Below, piece after piece: positions 1 to 8,085 of a stretch of 64,000 nt of DNA (within the stretch, counting starts at the first letter, position 1; every line of letters begins with the position of its first letter). The stretch comes from Avoscillospira_A sp052117125 (GTDB taxonomy: Bacteria; Bacillota; Clostridia; Oscillospirales; Oscillospiraceae). The position numbers were made by a program, and so were the translations under genes. The notes under the pieces are model-generated. The model had not been told where the DNA came from. It worked only from the letters and a program-made list of their open reading frames with translations, and ran no database searches. Where the stretch lies: positions 62,001 through 126,000 of the forward strand of contig NZ_JBQKJT010000007.1 of the NCBI RefSeq assembly GCF_052117125.1. The letters are read 5' to 3'.

Positions 1-675
1 GCTGTTTCGTTTGGCTGCGCTCTGGAGATGATTCACACCTACAGCCTGATCCATGACGATCTGCCGTGTATGGACAATGACGATTTCCGCCGGGGCCGTC
101 CCACCAACCATAAGGTCTATGGGGAAGCCATGGCGGTGCTGGCTGGTGACGCCCTGCTGACGGCGGCGTTTGAGACGGCGGCCGCTGCCGACGCTGCACC
201 GGCGGTCATTGCGAAAAATGTGGCCATTCTGGCGGGCTGTGCCGGTGCCCGCGGCATGGTGGGCGGTCAGGTTCTGGACCTGGAAGGGGAGACCCGACCG
301 TTGGAGGCCGACTATATTCATCAGCTGCAGCAGATGAAGACGGGTGCGTTGCTGCGGGCTGCCTGCCTGATGGGTGTCACCACCGCCGGAGGCAGTCCGG
401 AGATGATACAGGCGGCGACGGAGTACGCCGACGGCGTGGGTCTGGCGTTCCAGATTCGGGACGACATTCTGGACGTCATCGGCGACGCCGAGAAACTGGG
501 CAAGGCAACTGGTATGGACGAGCACAAAAATACTTTTGTCCGGCTTTACGGCGTGGACCGCTGCCAGAAGATGGTAGAGGAGGAGACGGAACGGGCTGTT
601 GCGGCCCTGTCGGTGTTCCCAACGCCGGAGTTTCTGCGGGACTTGGCCCATTGGCTGGTCCGGCGCGATCACTGA
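1..675 (+). CDS. ispA: Polyprenyl (farnesyl) diphosphate synthase, 5' truncated by the window
   Basis: Condenses IPP with DMAPP/GPP to make short-chain prenyl diphosphates in the cytoplasm. The frame is open from base 1, so the N-terminus lies outside the window; 224 residues remain. The first Asp-rich motif (HDDLPCMDNDD, about residues 18-28) and the second (QIRDDILD, about residue 147) are both present, so the active site is complete. The family is usually near 290-300 residues, so about 70 are missing. It ends at TGA followed by a strong terminator and then dxs, the usual Firmicute neighbour. A longer-chain prenyl synthase is possible but less likely given the motif spacing and context. 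Confidence 0.93.
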   Translation, partial: AVSFGCALEMIHTYSLIHDDLPCMDNDDFRRGRPTNHKVYGEAMAVLAGDALLTAAFETAAAADAAPAVIAKNVAILAGCAGARGMVGGQVLDLEGETRPLEADYIHQLQQMKTGALLRAACLMGVTTAGGSPEMIQAATEYADGVGLAFQIRDDILDVIGDAEKLGKATGMDEHKNTFVRLYGVDRCQKMVEEETERAVAALSVFPTPEFLRDLAHWLVRRDH

Positions 676-683
676 ATTTCCTG

Positions 684-712
684 TGCCGCACGACACCGTG
701 CGGCATTTTTTT
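684..712 (+). terminator. Rho-independent terminator after ispA
   Basis: Perfect 9-bp stem TGCCGCACG/CGTGCGGCA with a 4-base loop, followed by seven Ts. It separates ispA from dxs, so dxs probably has its own promoter. Confidence 0.85.
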
Positions 713-733
713 ACCTTGTTCATGAATATTATC

Positions 734-762
734 TTGTATATACATTCATTGTATGGTACACT
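734..762 (+). promoter_or_regulatory. Candidate promoter for dxs
   Basis: TTGTAT, 17-base spacer, TACACT, in the AT-rich gap between the ispA terminator and the dxs start. Both boxes are imperfect, so this is tentative. Confidence 0.35.
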
Positions 763-821
763 ACTAAATACTGAACGGACGCGTTTTTGCTTTCTGAACA
801 CGATAGAATGGTTGTGACGTT

Positions 822-2669
822 TTGACACTGCTGAATACAATCCACTCCCGAGAGGCGCTGTTACAGCTGACGCCGGAGCAGCAGAAGCAGCTCTGTCGGG
901 AAATCCGGGAGTTCCTATTGGAACATATCTCCCGTACCGGCGGCCATCTGGCCTCCAATCTGGGTGTAGTGGAGTTGACGCTGGCGCTGCACCTGGTTTT
1001 TGACACAGCCCAAGACCGCATTATTTTTGATGTGGGCCATCAGGCTTATGTCCACAAAATTCTGACGGGACGGCAGGAGCAATTCCGTCAGCTGCGGACC
1101 TTCGGCGGCATTGCCGGATTCCCCAAACCGTCGGAGAGTGTGCACGACGCCTTTATTGCGGGCCACGCTTCCAATGCTGTCTCCGTGGCGCTGGGCATGG
1201 CCCGGGCCAGAACGCTGCAAAAACAGAACTACAGCGTCATTGCGCTGCTGGGCGATGGTGCGCTCACCGGCGGCTTGGCGTATGAGGGACTCAACGATGC
1301 CGGGGCCAGTGGGGAACCGCTGATTGTCATTCTCAACGACAACGGCATGTCCATCACCCCCAATGTCGGCGGTATTTCTCGCCATTTGAAGCTGATTCGC
1401 ACGAAACCAGGATATCTGGGCGTTAAAATGGCGTATCGCAAGTTTACAAGGGCTATTCCCGGCGGCAATGCCCTCTATCGGTCGACTCATCGGCTCAAGG
1501 CATTTCTGAAACGCCACCTGATCGGCATTACGTTGTTTGAGGATATGGGATTTAACTACATTGGCCCTGTGGACGGCAGCAACGTCCGCCGCCTGACAGA
1601 ATTGCTGCGCTATGCCCGGGAAATGCAGGAACCGGTGCTGCTCCATGTGATTACCAAAAAGGGCTCCGGCTATGGGCCTGCTGAGGAGAAGCCTGACCAA
1701 TTCCACGGCGTTGGAGCCTTTGACACCGCTTCCGGCGCCACCCAGCCATCCAAATCCGTGACCTTCTCGGCCACCTTTGGCAATACCATGCAGGAGTTGG
1801 CGGCGGAAGACCCGCGCATTTGCGCCATTACAGCGGCCATGAAGCCCGGCACGGGGCTGGATGGCTTTGCCGCAGCCTATCCTGACCGCTTCTTTGATGT
1901 GGGCATTGCCGAGGGCCATGCTGTGGCTATGGCGGCGGGCCTGGCCAAGCAGGGCATGATTCCGGTGGCGGCCATTTACTCCACATTTTTGCAGAGAGCC
2001 TTCGACATGATGCTCCATGACGTGGGTTTGCTGAACCTCCATGTGATTTTTGCTGTGGATCGGGCGGGCCTGGTGGGAGAGGACGGCGAGACCCATCACG
2101 GCGTTTTCGACGTCGGCTATCTCCAGCAGGTTCCCGGTATGCAGATCCTATGTCCGGCCAATCAGGCGGAGCTGCGGACGATGCTGCGCCGGGCCGCATT
2201 GGAAATGACGGGACCGGTGGCGATTCGCTATCCCCGCGGCGGCGACGGGTTCCTCAAATCTGTCTGTACGGAACCATGCCTGCGGGAGGGAACGGATATC
2301 ACACTGGTGTCCTACGGTACCATGATTAACACGGTGCTGGAGGCGGCGGTAGCGCTGAAACAACAGGGCATCCATGCGGAAGTGGTCAAGCTGACCCAGA
2401 TCAAACCCCTGGACATGACGCCGGTGTTGGAATCGGTGCGTAAAACGGGCAAACTTTTTGTGGCGGAGGAGACAGTGGACGCCGGATGCCTGGCCAACCA
2501 GTTGTTTGCCCGGCTGGAACAGGAGGGCATTGCCGCCGCGGTCGGCAAGAGAAATTTTGGGGATTCCTATGTGACCCATGGTGCGGTAGCCAAACTGTAC
2601 GAGGCCACAGGCATGGACTGTGCAGGTCTGCTGGCGGGAATCCGGGAGGTGCTGGACCATGAAGCATAA
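822..2669 (+). CDS. dxs: 1-deoxy-D-xylulose-5-phosphate synthase
   Basis: Thiamine-diphosphate enzyme that joins pyruvate and glyceraldehyde-3-phosphate, the first step of the MEP isoprenoid pathway. The 615 residues are full length for the family. The ThDP site GDGALTGG (about 143-150), HQAYVHKILTGR near residue 73, the central pyrimidine-binding domain (GIAEGHAVAMAAGLA, about 363) and the C-terminal transketolase domain are all seen. It starts with TTG; the residues that follow (TLLNTIHSREAL) match the usual Dxs N-terminus, and no ATG or GTG nearby fits. It overlaps tlyA by 11 bases, so the two are co-translated. With ispA upstream it supplies isoprenoid precursors. Confidence 0.96.
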   Translation: MTLLNTIHSREALLQLTPEQQKQLCREIREFLLEHISRTGGHLASNLGVVELTLALHLVFDTAQDRIIFDVGHQAYVHKILTGRQEQFRQLRTFGGIAGFPKPSESVHDAFIAGHASNAVSVALGMARARTLQKQNYSVIALLGDGALTGGLAYEGLNDAGASGEPLIVILNDNGMSITPNVGGISRHLKLIRTKPGYLGVKMAYRKFTRAIPGGNALYRSTHRLKAFLKRHLIGITLFEDMGFNYIGPVDGSNVRRLTELLRYAREMQEPVLLHVITKKGSGYGPAEEKPDQFHGVGAFDTASGATQPSKSVTFSATFGNTMQELAAEDPRICAITAAMKPGTGLDGFAAAYPDRFFDVGIAEGHAVAMAAGLAKQGMIPVAAIYSTFLQRAFDMMLHDVGLLNLHVIFAVDRAGLVGEDGETHHGVFDVGYLQQVPGMQILCPANQAELRTMLRRAALEMTGPVAIRYPRGGDGFLKSVCTEPCLREGTDITLVSYGTMINTVLEAAVALKQQGIHAEVVKLTQIKPLDMTPVLESVRKTGKLFVAEETVDAGCLANQLFARLEQEGIAAAVGKRNFGDSYVTHGAVAKLYEATGMDCAGLLAGIREVLDHEA

Positions 2670-3462
2670 AGAGAGACTGGACGTGCTGCTGGTGTCCCGG
2701 GGATTGGTGGAGACACGGACCAAGGCCCAGGCCGTCATCATGAGCGGAGACGTCTATGTGAACGGCCAGAAGGCCGATAAGCCGGGCATGTCCTATGAGG
2801 ACACTGTGGAAATAGAGGTGCGGGGACAGACTTGCCCTTATGTGAGCCGCGGTGGTTTGAAGCTGGAAAAGGCCCTGCGGGATTTCGGTGTGGACCCCAC
2901 CGGCTACGTTTGCAGCGATTCCGGCGCTTCCACCGGCGGCTTTACGGATTGTCTGTTACAGCAGGGCGCGGCCAAGGTGTTCGCCATTGACGTGGGCTAT
3001 GGCCAGCTGGCCTGGAAAATCCGCCAGGACCCCCGGGTGGTCTGCATGGAACGGACCAATATCCGCTATGTGCAGCCGGAGGATTTGGGAGAACCTCTGG
3101 ACCTGTCGGTGGTGGATGTTTCCTTTATTTCCCTGAAAATCGTTTTGCCGGCTATTGCCCGGCTGTTGAAGCCCACAGGACAGGTTTTGTGCCTGATCAA
3201 GCCCCAGTTTGAGGCCGGCAAGGAAAAGGTGGGGAAAAAGGGCGTGGTCCGGGACCCGGCCGTTCATCAGGAAGTACTGGAACACTTCGTGTCCCTGGCT
3301 GATGAGCTGGGATTTACCATCCGCAATCTGACGTTCTCTCCGGTCAAAGGACCGGAGGGAAATATTGAATTTCTAGGCCATCTGAGCCGGGAACCGGGTG
3401 TTCGGAACGTTCCCGATTTGGCGGCCCTGGTGGCGGAAGCCCACGAAACATTGAAGGGATAA
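2659..3462 (+). CDS. tlyA: TlyA-family rRNA (cytidine-2'-O)-methyltransferase / hemolysin-like protein
   Basis: Predicted 2'-O-methyltransferase acting on 16S/23S rRNA; some homologues were first described as hemolysins. An N-terminal S4 RNA-binding domain (about 1-65, RLDVLLVSRGLVETRTKAQA) is followed by an FtsJ-like Rossmann methyltransferase with SAM motif SGASTGGFTDCLL near residue 80 and a catalytic-lysine region around KPQFEAGK. 267 residues, normal size. The ATG at 2659 lies inside the dxs 3' end; an in-frame start at 2620 is possible, but the S4 domain begins at the later ATG. It precedes nadK by five bases, giving the common Firmicute dxs-tlyA-nadK-argR-recN string. Confidence 0.92.
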   Translation: MKHKERLDVLLVSRGLVETRTKAQAVIMSGDVYVNGQKADKPGMSYEDTVEIEVRGQTCPYVSRGGLKLEKALRDFGVDPTGYVCSDSGASTGGFTDCLLQQGAAKVFAIDVGYGQLAWKIRQDPRVVCMERTNIRYVQPEDLGEPLDLSVVDVSFISLKIVLPAIARLLKPTGQVLCLIKPQFEAGKEKVGKKGVVRDPAVHQEVLEHFVSLADELGFTIRNLTFSPVKGPEGNIEFLGHLSREPGVRNVPDLAALVAEAHETLKG

Positions 3463-3467
3463 ACCGT

Positions 3468-4328
3468 ATGAAAGTAGTCATGACCCCCAATCCCTACCGG
3501 GATCGGAATTTCAAATATGCCGACCAGGCTGAGCAGATTCTGCGTGCGGCCGGTGTGGAGACGCGGCTTTGTCTTCCCTTCGGTGTGGACAAAAATTTTG
3601 AACTGCCTGCCAATAAGACGTTTTGCAATCTCAATGAAGAGCTGAAGTCGGCGGATATGCTGCTCTGTTTTGGCGGCGACGGCACCATTCTCCATTCCTC
3701 CAAGGCGGCCACCTATCACGGCATTCCCGTACTGGGCGTCAATATCGGCACCATGGGCTTTATGGCGGAATTGGAAGCCGGGGAGCTGAGCCAGTTGTCC
3801 CGGTTGGCATCGGGCCAGTATTCCATTGAGAAGCGCATGATGCTGTCGGTGGAAGTCCAGCATGAGGGCCAGATCATCTATACGGATACAGCCCTCAATG
3901 ATATTGCAATCACCAAAGGGGCAGTGGCCCGGGTCATCCAAATGGAAGTACTGTGTGATGGCGTCCAGGCGTACAGCTTTGCAGGCGACGGTGTGCTGAT
4001 CTGTACGCCTACGGGCTCCACGGCCTATTCCATGTCGGCGGGGGGGCCTCTGGTGGAGCCTACGGCGAGAAATATTATCGTCACGCCCATCTGTGCCCAT
4101 ACGGTCCAGGCCCGGGCGTTTGTCACGTCCAAGGACCGGGAAATTACCGTGCGCATCGGCAAGACCGGCCGGAAAAACGCGTTTCTCTCCACGGACGGTG
4201 GACGGGCCATCCGGCTGAACCTGGGTGACATTGTCCGTGTCCGGCGTTCCCGCTATGAGACGCGGCTGGTCCGCTTGAAACGTACCAGTTTTTTTGAGAT
4301 CATCAACAATAAGTTCTTTGACAGGTGA
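3468..4328 (+). CDS. nadK: NAD kinase
   Basis: ATP-dependent phosphorylation of NAD to NADP, the only route to NADP. The 286-residue protein has the GGDGTIL motif (about 69-75) and the C-terminal NAD-binding signature GDGVLICTPTGSTAYSMSAGGP (about residues 172-193, written in part: GDGVLICTPTGSTAYS). ATG at 3468 follows tlyA closely. Its stop overlaps the region just before argR, so the operon is tight. NiaR, the NAD-synthesis repressor, is encoded elsewhere in the same window, but no NiaR-like box was seen here. Confidence 0.95.
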   Translation: MKVVMTPNPYRDRNFKYADQAEQILRAAGVETRLCLPFGVDKNFELPANKTFCNLNEELKSADMLLCFGGDGTILHSSKAATYHGIPVLGVNIGTMGFMAELEAGELSQLSRLASGQYSIEKRMMLSVEVQHEGQIIYTDTALNDIAITKGAVARVIQMEVLCDGVQAYSFAGDGVLICTPTGSTAYSMSAGGPLVEPTARNIIVTPICAHTVQARAFVTSKDREITVRIGKTGRKNAFLSTDGGRAIRLNLGDIVRVRRSRYETRLVRLKRTSFFEIINNKFFDR

Positions 4329-4336
4329 GGTGTCGT

Positions 4337-4789
4337 ATGAAAACCCAAAGACAAGCGAAGATCATGGAGATCATCACCAGCCGCAACATCGAAACCCAGG
4401 AGCAGCTCCTGGAAGCGTTGCAGCAGAGCGGTTACCAGAGTACCCAGGCCACCATTTCCCGGGACATCAAGGAACTGCGCATTGTCAAAGAGCTGACACC
4501 CATGGGCAGCTACCGGTATACGGCGGCCACAGCGGAAAAAACCGGCACCTTTTCCAACCGGCTCAATACCATTTTTCGCGAGTGTGTCACCCATTACGAC
4601 TACGCCCAAAACATGGTGGTGATCAAAACCATGCCTGGTCTGGCCAATGCCGCCTGTGCCGCCATTGATGCCATGGATATGTCGGTGGTGGTGGGCACCC
4701 TGGCTGGTGACGATACGGCATTTCTCGTCATGCGGGATACGGCCTCTGCCGCCGCGTTCTGCTCTGAAATCAAAAAACTCCTGGAGTAA
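4337..4789 (+). CDS. argR: Arginine repressor ArgR
   Basis: Arginine-sensing winged-helix repressor of arginine metabolism; it forms hexamers. 150 residues, typical size. The N-terminal DNA-binding domain includes ATISRDIKEL (about 41-50) and the C-terminal oligomerisation/arginine-binding domain ends with GTLAGDDTAFLV. ATG at 4337 has a GGTGAGG ribosome site; an in-frame GTG at 4325 lies too close to that site to be preferred. Placed between nadK and recN as in many Firmicutes (AhrC/ArgR). Confidence 0.94.
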   Translation: MKTQRQAKIMEIITSRNIETQEQLLEALQQSGYQSTQATISRDIKELRIVKELTPMGSYRYTAATAEKTGTFSNRLNTIFRECVTHYDYAQNMVVIKTMPGLANAACAAIDAMDMSVVVGTLAGDDTAFLVMRDTASAAAFCSEIKKLLE

Positions 4790-4802
4790 AAGGGGAACCG
4801 CT

Positions 4803-6455
4803 ATGCTATCCGTGCTGCATATTGAAAATATTGCCGTCATTGAACAGGCGGATATTACCTTTGACGCCGGATTCAACGTGCTTACAGGTGAGACCGGCGC
4901 CGGTAAGTCCATTGTCATCGACGCCATCAGCGCCATTTTGGGCGAGCGGGCCTATCGGGATGTGATCCGTACCGGCTGTGACAAGGCATTTGTCAGCGCT
5001 GTGTTCACCGGTATCGGCCCTCTGGAATGGTTTGCAGAAAATCAGGTGGAGTACCAGCCGGAGGAATTGTTGATTCAGCGGGAAATCTGGCTGGACGGCA
5101 AAAATGTCTGTCGGGTCAATGGTCGCCCCGTCACCGTGGCGCTGCTGAGAAAACTGGGGATTCAGCTGATCAACATCCACGGCCAGCACGATTCCCAACA
5201 GCTGTTCGACGAGGCAAACCACCTGCGATATTTGGATTTATTTGCCAAAGATGAAGCCGAATTGGCCGCCTATACGGCGGCCTTTGAAACAGTACAGCAA
5301 ACAAGAGCAGAAATCCGCCGCCTGTCCATGGACGAAAGCGAGAAGTTGCGGCGGGTGGAAACGCTGCGCTATCAGATCGAGGAAATTGAGAGCGCCAAAC
5401 TGAAACCCGGAGAAGATGAGCAGCTGGAAGCGCTGCGCAAACGGCTGCAAAACTCGGAGAAGATGAAAAGCGGTTTGTGTGCGGCGGTCAACGCGCTGTA
5501 CGGCGGCGAGGACAGCGACGGAGCGTGCAGTCTGCTGACCGACGCCGAGCGTTCCCTGGGAAGTCTCTGCCGGTTTGATGAAAGTCTGGAGCCGCTGCAA
5601 ACCCGCCTGACCGATGCCGCCTATCTGATTCGGGATATCACGGAGGAATTGCGGGACCTCCGCGACAGTCTTTCCTTTTCAGAGGGGGAGCTGGAGCAAT
5701 TGGAGGAGCGGCTGGACGTTATTCACAAGCTGCGGCGCAAATATGGCGCTACCTGTGTGGATATCCTAGAATTTCTGGAGAAATGCCGTCGGGAACTGGA
5801 TGAAATCGAATTTTCCAGCGACCGATTGGAACAGCTGCAAAAAGATTTGGACAAGCAGGAAGCCAAGGCGAAAAAAGCGGGACTCGCCCTGCGGAAAATT
5901 CGTAAGGCCGCGGCGGATGCTTTGGCGGAACGCATTCTGTCGGAGCTGGCCCAGCTGGATATGCCCAAGGTGCAGTTTGTCTGCCAGTTTGAAGAACTGG
6001 AGTTGACAGCCACAGGTATGGACGAGGTGCGATTCCTCATGTCAGCCAATGTAGGCGAGGATTTGAAGCCCATGAGCAAGGTGGCTTCCGGCGGCGAGTT
6101 GGCCCGTATCATGCTGGCGCTGAAAAATGTGCTGGCGGAGCAGGACCACGTGCCGACGCTGATTTTTGATGAAGTGGATGCCGGTGTCAGCGGACAAGCC
6201 GCCCAGAAGGTGGCGGAAAAGCTCTGTCAGGTTGCCCGGACAAAGCAAATCCTCTGTGTAACCCATCTGGCGCAGCTGGCGGCCATGGCCCATACCCATC
6301 TGTATATCTCCAAGGCGGTCCGAAAGGGGAGAACGTATACCTCTGTGACACCCCTGGACATGGAGGGCCGCAAACAGGAGATTGCCCGCATCATCGGCGG
6401 CGCGGTCATCACGGATACGACGCTGAAAAGTGCGGAAGAGATGCTGCGCCATTGA
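4803..6455 (+). CDS. recN: DNA repair protein RecN
   Basis: SMC-like ATPase that acts in double-strand break repair. 550 residues. It has Walker A GETGAGKSIVIDA (about 30), a long coiled-coil middle section, the ABC signature ASGGELARIMLA (about 430) and Walker B TLIFDEVDAGVSG. The frame is open upstream to 4647 inside argR, but the ATG at 4803 has an AGGGG site and matches the conserved start MLSVLHIENIAVIE. Last gene of the ispA-recN group; a promoter for the next unit begins over its stop codon. Confidence 0.96.
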   Translation: MLSVLHIENIAVIEQADITFDAGFNVLTGETGAGKSIVIDAISAILGERAYRDVIRTGCDKAFVSAVFTGIGPLEWFAENQVEYQPEELLIQREIWLDGKNVCRVNGRPVTVALLRKLGIQLINIHGQHDSQQLFDEANHLRYLDLFAKDEAELAAYTAAFETVQQTRAEIRRLSMDESEKLRRVETLRYQIEEIESAKLKPGEDEQLEALRKRLQNSEKMKSGLCAAVNALYGGEDSDGACSLLTDAERSLGSLCRFDESLEPLQTRLTDAAYLIRDITEELRDLRDSLSFSEGELEQLEERLDVIHKLRRKYGATCVDILEFLEKCRRELDEIEFSSDRLEQLQKDLDKQEAKAKKAGLALRKIRKAAADALAERILSELAQLDMPKVQFVCQFEELELTATGMDEVRFLMSANVGEDLKPMSKVASGGELARIMLALKNVLAEQDHVPTLIFDEVDAGVSGQAAQKVAEKLCQVARTKQILCVTHLAQLAAMAHTHLYISKAVRKGRTYTSVTPLDMEGRKQEIARIIGGAVITDTTLKSAEEMLRH

Positions 6456-6480
6456 CAAGCGAAATTTTTTGTGGTATATT
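6452..6480 (+). promoter_or_regulatory. Promoter of the tyrS T-box transcript
   Basis: TTGACA, 17-base spacer, TATATT. The -35 box overlaps the recN stop codon (ATTGACA). A near-consensus sigma-A promoter just upstream of the T-box leader. Confidence 0.72.
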
Positions 6481-6493
6481 GCAAACTGTTAAA

Positions 6494-6745
6494 TGCGTAG
6501 AAGGGAAATAGTAGCGTCGTCAAACCCTCAAAGAGAGCCGGTGGTTGGTGGAAATCGGCAGGGAAGCGGCGGGAATACCTCCCGGAGCGGCGGCCTGAAA
6601 CGAGAGAGAGTAGGGCTCGACGGGCGCGCCCGTTACAGCGCCGGAGTATGTTTGTACTCCATGAGGCTGCCTTTGCGAGAAGGCGGCGAACAGAGGTGGT
6701 ACCGCGTAGTTTACGCCCTCTGCTCCACAGGAGCAGGGGGCTTTT
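6494..6745 (+). promoter_or_regulatory. T-box riboswitch (tRNA-Tyr) controlling tyrS
   Basis: The 5' leader carries the AGAGAG and GGTGG elements of stem I, a specifier loop with TAC (6576-6578, tyrosine), the conserved T-box AGAGGTGGTACCGCG (6692-6706) and a terminator with arms 6715-6725 and 6731-6741 followed by TTTT. Uncharged tRNA-Tyr is expected to pair with the specifier and the T-box and stabilise the antiterminator. The specifier assignment comes from its place before CTCCCGG, matching the gene downstream. Confidence 0.93.
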
Positions 6746-6792
6746 CTGTTGCCTGTGGCAATTTTTAAAATCAGAAAAGGAGATATCACCAG

Positions 6793-8016
6793 ATGAAAGT
6801 TTATGACGAACTGGTGGCCCGCGGCCTGATTGCCCAGGTCACCAATGAAGAAGAAATCCGGGAAATGATCGACAACGGCAAGGCCACCTTCTATATCGGC
6901 TTTGACCCTACGGCTGACAGCCTCCATGTGGGCCACTTTATGGCCCTGTGCCTGATGAAGCGGCTGCAAATGGCTGGCAACCGTCCCATTGCGCTCATCG
7001 GCAGCGGCACAGCCATGATCGGCGACCCCTCGGGCCGCACCGACATGCGCTCCATGATGACCCAGGAGACCATCCAGCATAACTGCGACTGCTTCAAAAA
7101 GCAGATGGAGCGGTTTATTGAGTTCGGCGAAGGCAAGGCCCAGATGGTTAATAACGCCGATTGGCTGCTGAAACTCAACTATGTGGATTTCATCCGGGAG
7201 ATCGGCGCTTGCTTCTCCGTCAATAACATGCTGCGGGCTGAGTGCTTCAAACAGCGCATGGAAAAGGGCCTGAGTTTCCTGGAGTTCAACTATATGCCCA
7301 TGCAGTCCTACGATTTCTACTACCTGTTCCAGCATTACGGCTGCAATATGCAGTTTGGCGGCAATGACCAGTGGAGCAACATGCTTGGCGGCACCGAGCT
7401 GATTCGCCGGAAACTGGGCAAGGACGCCCACGCCATGACCATCACTCTGCTGTTGAATTCTGAGGGCAAGAAGATGGGCAAGACCGCTTCCGGCGCTGTG
7501 TGGCTGGACCCCAACAAGACCAGCCCCTTCGAGTTTTTCCAGTACTGGCGCAACGTGGGCGACGACGACGTGCTCAAGTGCATCCGGATGCTGACGTTCC
7601 TGCCTCTGGAGCAGATCGATGAGATGGACAAATGGGAGGGCAGCCAGCTCAACGAGGCCAAGGAGATTCTGGCCTATGAGCTGACGAAGCTGGTCCATGG
7701 CGAAGAGGAGGCCGAAAAGGCCAAGACGGCGGCCCATGCGCTGTTTGCCGGCGGCGGCGATGATACCAATATGCCCACCACCGAATTGACCGCCGACCAG
7801 CTCACCGACGGCGGTATTGGCATTCTCAGCCTGCTGACGGCCTGCGGCCTGACCAAGAGCAACGGCGAAGCCCGTCGCCTGGTCCAGCAAGGCGGTATCT
7901 TCGTGGAAGAAGAAAAGGTTGCTGCCATTGACTTGACGATTTCCGAGGCACAGCTCCGTGATGGTGTGAAGATTCGCAAGGGTAAAAAGGTCTACCATAA
8001 AGCCATCCTGGCATAA
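6793..8016 (+). CDS. tyrS: Tyrosyl-tRNA synthetase
   Basis: Charges tRNA-Tyr. 407 residues. Class I motifs: HVGH (about residue 46) for HIGH and KKMGKT (about 230) for KMSKS; tyrosine-site segment QSYDFYYLFQHYGCNMQFGGNDQW near 170. A C-terminal S4 RNA-binding domain (about 340-405, SNGEARRLVQQGGIFVEEEK) completes the enzyme. ATG at 6793 sits behind AAAGGAG. Expressed from the T-box leader upstream and closed by a strong bidirectional terminator shared with asd. Confidence 0.97.
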   Translation: MKVYDELVARGLIAQVTNEEEIREMIDNGKATFYIGFDPTADSLHVGHFMALCLMKRLQMAGNRPIALIGSGTAMIGDPSGRTDMRSMMTQETIQHNCDCFKKQMERFIEFGEGKAQMVNNADWLLKLNYVDFIREIGACFSVNNMLRAECFKQRMEKGLSFLEFNYMPMQSYDFYYLFQHYGCNMQFGGNDQWSNMLGGTELIRRKLGKDAHAMTITLLLNSEGKKMGKTASGAVWLDPNKTSPFEFFQYWRNVGDDDVLKCIRMLTFLPLEQIDEMDKWEGSQLNEAKEILAYELTKLVHGEEEAEKAKTAAHALFAGGGDDTNMPTTELTADQLTDGGIGILSLLTACGLTKSNGEARRLVQQGGIFVEEEKVAAIDLTISEAQLRDGVKIRKGKKVYHKAILA

Positions 8017-8033
8017 GATCAACTGCAAGTAAT

Positions 8034-8075
8034 AAAAACGGCGTACCGTGAAACGCATCACGGTACGCCGTTTTT
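8034..8075. terminator. Bidirectional terminator between tyrS and asd
   Basis: Perfect 12-bp stem CGGCGTACCGTG/CACGGTACGCCG with As on the left and Ts on the right, so it can end both convergent genes. Confidence 0.88.
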
Positions 8076-8085
8076 ATAAGTATAT

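Noticed and set aside
915..2099. 394-codon frame on the minus strand
   Set aside because: Fully inside dxs on the other strand, no ribosome site, no family sense; a shadow of GC-rich codons.
6520..8061. 513-codon minus frame
   Set aside because: Opposite the tyrS T-box and tyrS; His/Gln/Leu-rich like other shadows.
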